A stretch of 6,813 nucleotides of DNA from a bacterium (lineage in GTDB: Bacteria > Latescibacterota > UBA2968 > UBA8231), in NCBI GenBank assembly GCA_027593305.1, contig JAQCJA010000260.1, forward strand, positions 1-6,813. The letters run 5' to 3'. Below are positions 6,301 to 6,813 of this stretch, piece after piece (positions within the stretch are counted from its first letter, which is position 1; every line of letters starts with the position of its first letter). The notes under the pieces were generated by a model. That model saw only the letters and a program-made list of their open reading frames with translations. It did not search any database and had not been told where the DNA came from. The position numbers were made by a program, and so were the translations under genes.

Positions 6301-6813
6301 AAAGGCAGGCGTGGGGCCTTGCAGACGACGCTCAGGGTGTCGTCGTGCACAGCGCCCTGCAGCGCCAGTGGCCACGCCTGTCCGAGCCACGCAGCGGCAT
6401 CTACGGAACCTTTCAGAGCCAGATCGTAACCACCTTCCACCAGCGCCAGACGGCCATCGGCCTCCAGCCAGCCAAGTTGATCGCTCTGGATCCGGGCATG
6501 GAGCAGCCGCTCCTGCAGACCGGCTTCCAGTGCCAGATCCAGCGGCTCTGCCGCCAGGCCCGTAACAGCCGGGGCCTTGAGTTGCAGCAGAATTCGAGGA
6601 TTGCCGCTGAATCCGTTGATCTGCATCACGCCGGACAGCGGGCCCCCGATGCCCCCCGAGGTGAGTGCCGCCAGCGCCAGATCCGCGACCCGCGCCTCTC
6701 CCTGCAGGTTGCCACTGGCGGCATCCCAGCCGATGGCCCCATCGATCTGACCGCCGGCCACCTGCAGGTGCAACGAGTCAACCCGCACGGCCGTGCTGTC
6801 GATACCACCCGAC
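3324..6813 (-). CDS. tamB: TamB/DUF490 family translocation and assembly module protein, N-terminus cut by window edge
   Basis: Large periplasmic protein that in known systems spans from the inner membrane to the outer-membrane partner TamA and forms a long beta-taco groove. It is implicated in autotransporter and outer-membrane protein assembly and in phospholipid transport. The frame is open to the right edge: 1162 residues plus stop are visible, and the GTG at 6788 is not the true start. Most of the chain consists of short beta repeats rich in 'L.V.DL' and 'DSL' patterns. The C-terminal part is typical of TamB: a FKFTRGRIILD strand (about 3890-3925), the conserved DDGEVLNLLAFGQ (about 3663-3701) and a final IRVGKY...YEAS region. 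A Pro-rich linker (APPTPPPPT, 4107-4133) precedes this domain. The last residue is Phe. No signal anchor is visible, because the N-terminus is missing. The stop overlaps the tamA start, so the two form an operon. Confidence 0.92.
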   Translation of the reverse strand, partial: SGGIDSTAVRVDSLHLQVAGGQIDGAIGWDAASGNLQGEARVADLALAALTSGGIGGPLSGVMQINGFSGNPRILLQLKAPAVTGLAAEPLDLALEAGLQERLLHARIQSDQLGWLEADGRLALVEGGYDLALKGSVDAAAWLGQAWPLALQGAVHDDTLSVVCKAPRLPFGDDPPGPIQIDADLTAWRHLDLHLRVAGDQLAVHTRIDVQTAQFDTITGAARGLKLGNLSHSVQGQLRGQVLATGSSAATGRAKLSLRVDDLAVAGWRLGPTTLAASTADGVATVTAHAAGLDLLATIDTTSATRLQVDLRDAVIRQQGTQDSLRTTGRITVAGMPGDLAGSTIRVDLDSLHVAIGDWTLSSPGGMHGGYADAMGHLSPTQLHTPLGIVHLQGTAARDSLNLLVALDSLQMAGIKEVAARGSARLHITGAMAEPQAELQVALTDLQLGGRPLGSATLSAVLSDSLRGVLEYGARGEAGAALVVELAAPAVAFHPWGEPGGDEQARLRLAVRNLDASTIATWALDDTTGFTASLVAEVMIPADRLQGFGWREVSGFVQLQELTVTRDRVRLRLEAPTRAELARGDGRLDNLLLPLELFHRDTNAFEAAGSISLNGTLTGDSGGLQLRIEDLDLMAAERALPGRLSLPTGMLSLQADLTGSLDAPALDASANVQLEDLGYLAARVFGRPRAWNGSATWVTPVEDSLQVTGSAPAVNIWPKWDELTLRARSAGIDLLPLLDQVPDLENLNGYVRLDVTGDSLLTNPRLTGRLDVEDLQFALLDVSPGYRFAKGRIDFSERSEGGSHAQLEDFSGQTTHGPGVLQLSGFFDLLPGGDTDFSVQLTGDNVHFEYHDFFTAPDIDLHLTLRRQEQGTILEGQVNLTGPFTEIQLVDLTAPPTPPPPTVQNEFLENIRLNLYVGIDGLVTRSELSDITLDGQARVYGSFYQPRFQGEMEITDGHVIILNRRFKFTRGRIILDRLVPTYSILDLMYDPILLDPELDIEATTTVQFDPNLPGEEVTLSLNGPARTAAPRLNAPGLDDGEVLNLLAFGQKTAGGGSQYKSALYTAAGQLLLSRRVQQVGLDEFLLLPSGTALGTVGESAIRVGKYFSWPVPIWVRYEASTRKAESGQFEVEYHINSWMTIDATAYSEYELYGLGVGLSRQF

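Noticed and set aside
3382..6565. Many plus-strand open frames of 60-225 codons opposite tamB
   Set aside because: They are antisense shadows of one long, family-supported coding frame, with biased composition and no recognisable domains.

Overview
The window comes from a GC-rich Gram-negative (diderm) bacterium. This follows from a TamB/DUF490 protein encoded next to a three-POTRA Omp85 outer-membrane protein. I cannot place the phylum from sequence alone. The reversed tamB-then-tamA order and the many 'DSL' strands in the TamB repeats hint at a lineage outside the classical gammaproteobacteria, but that is only an impression.

All genes lie on the minus strand, so the text reads right to left. 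The right half (3324-6813) is the 3' part of a tamB-like gene, cut by the window edge. It runs by a 1-nt stop/start overlap (TGATG) into a complete tamA-like gene (1156-3324). Together they should form a periplasm-spanning TamB plus a TamA-type barrel, an envelope system known for outer-membrane protein insertion and/or phospholipid transport. The barrel gene carries a 15-bp in-frame tandem repeat (DPFGD units) in a predicted surface loop. Its stop codon lies in the first-transcribed of three perfect 17-bp tandem repeats (1118-1168).

Next comes a complete one-piece tmRNA gene, ssrA (661-1026), with its own sigma70-like promoter at 1057-1085. The acceptor stem has the G3-U pair required for alanylation, and the tag reading frame ends in ANDNSYALAA.

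Immediately past the tmRNA CCA end begins what looks like the end of an integrated genomic island or prophage. It contains a strong intrinsic terminator (601-636), then a consensus-like promoter (TTGACA-18-TAGAAT, 535-564) embedded in two inverted pairs of TAGGGGTA-like sites. After that comes the 5' part of a P4-type tyrosine integrase gene (1-466), which runs off the left edge. This ssrA-int layout on the same strand is the one known from CP4-57-like islands. The most interesting local structure is the integrase promoter/operator. Next are the repeat copies of the barrel gene's 3' end, the expanded loop of the barrel protein, and the likely replacement of ssrA's native terminator by island DNA.
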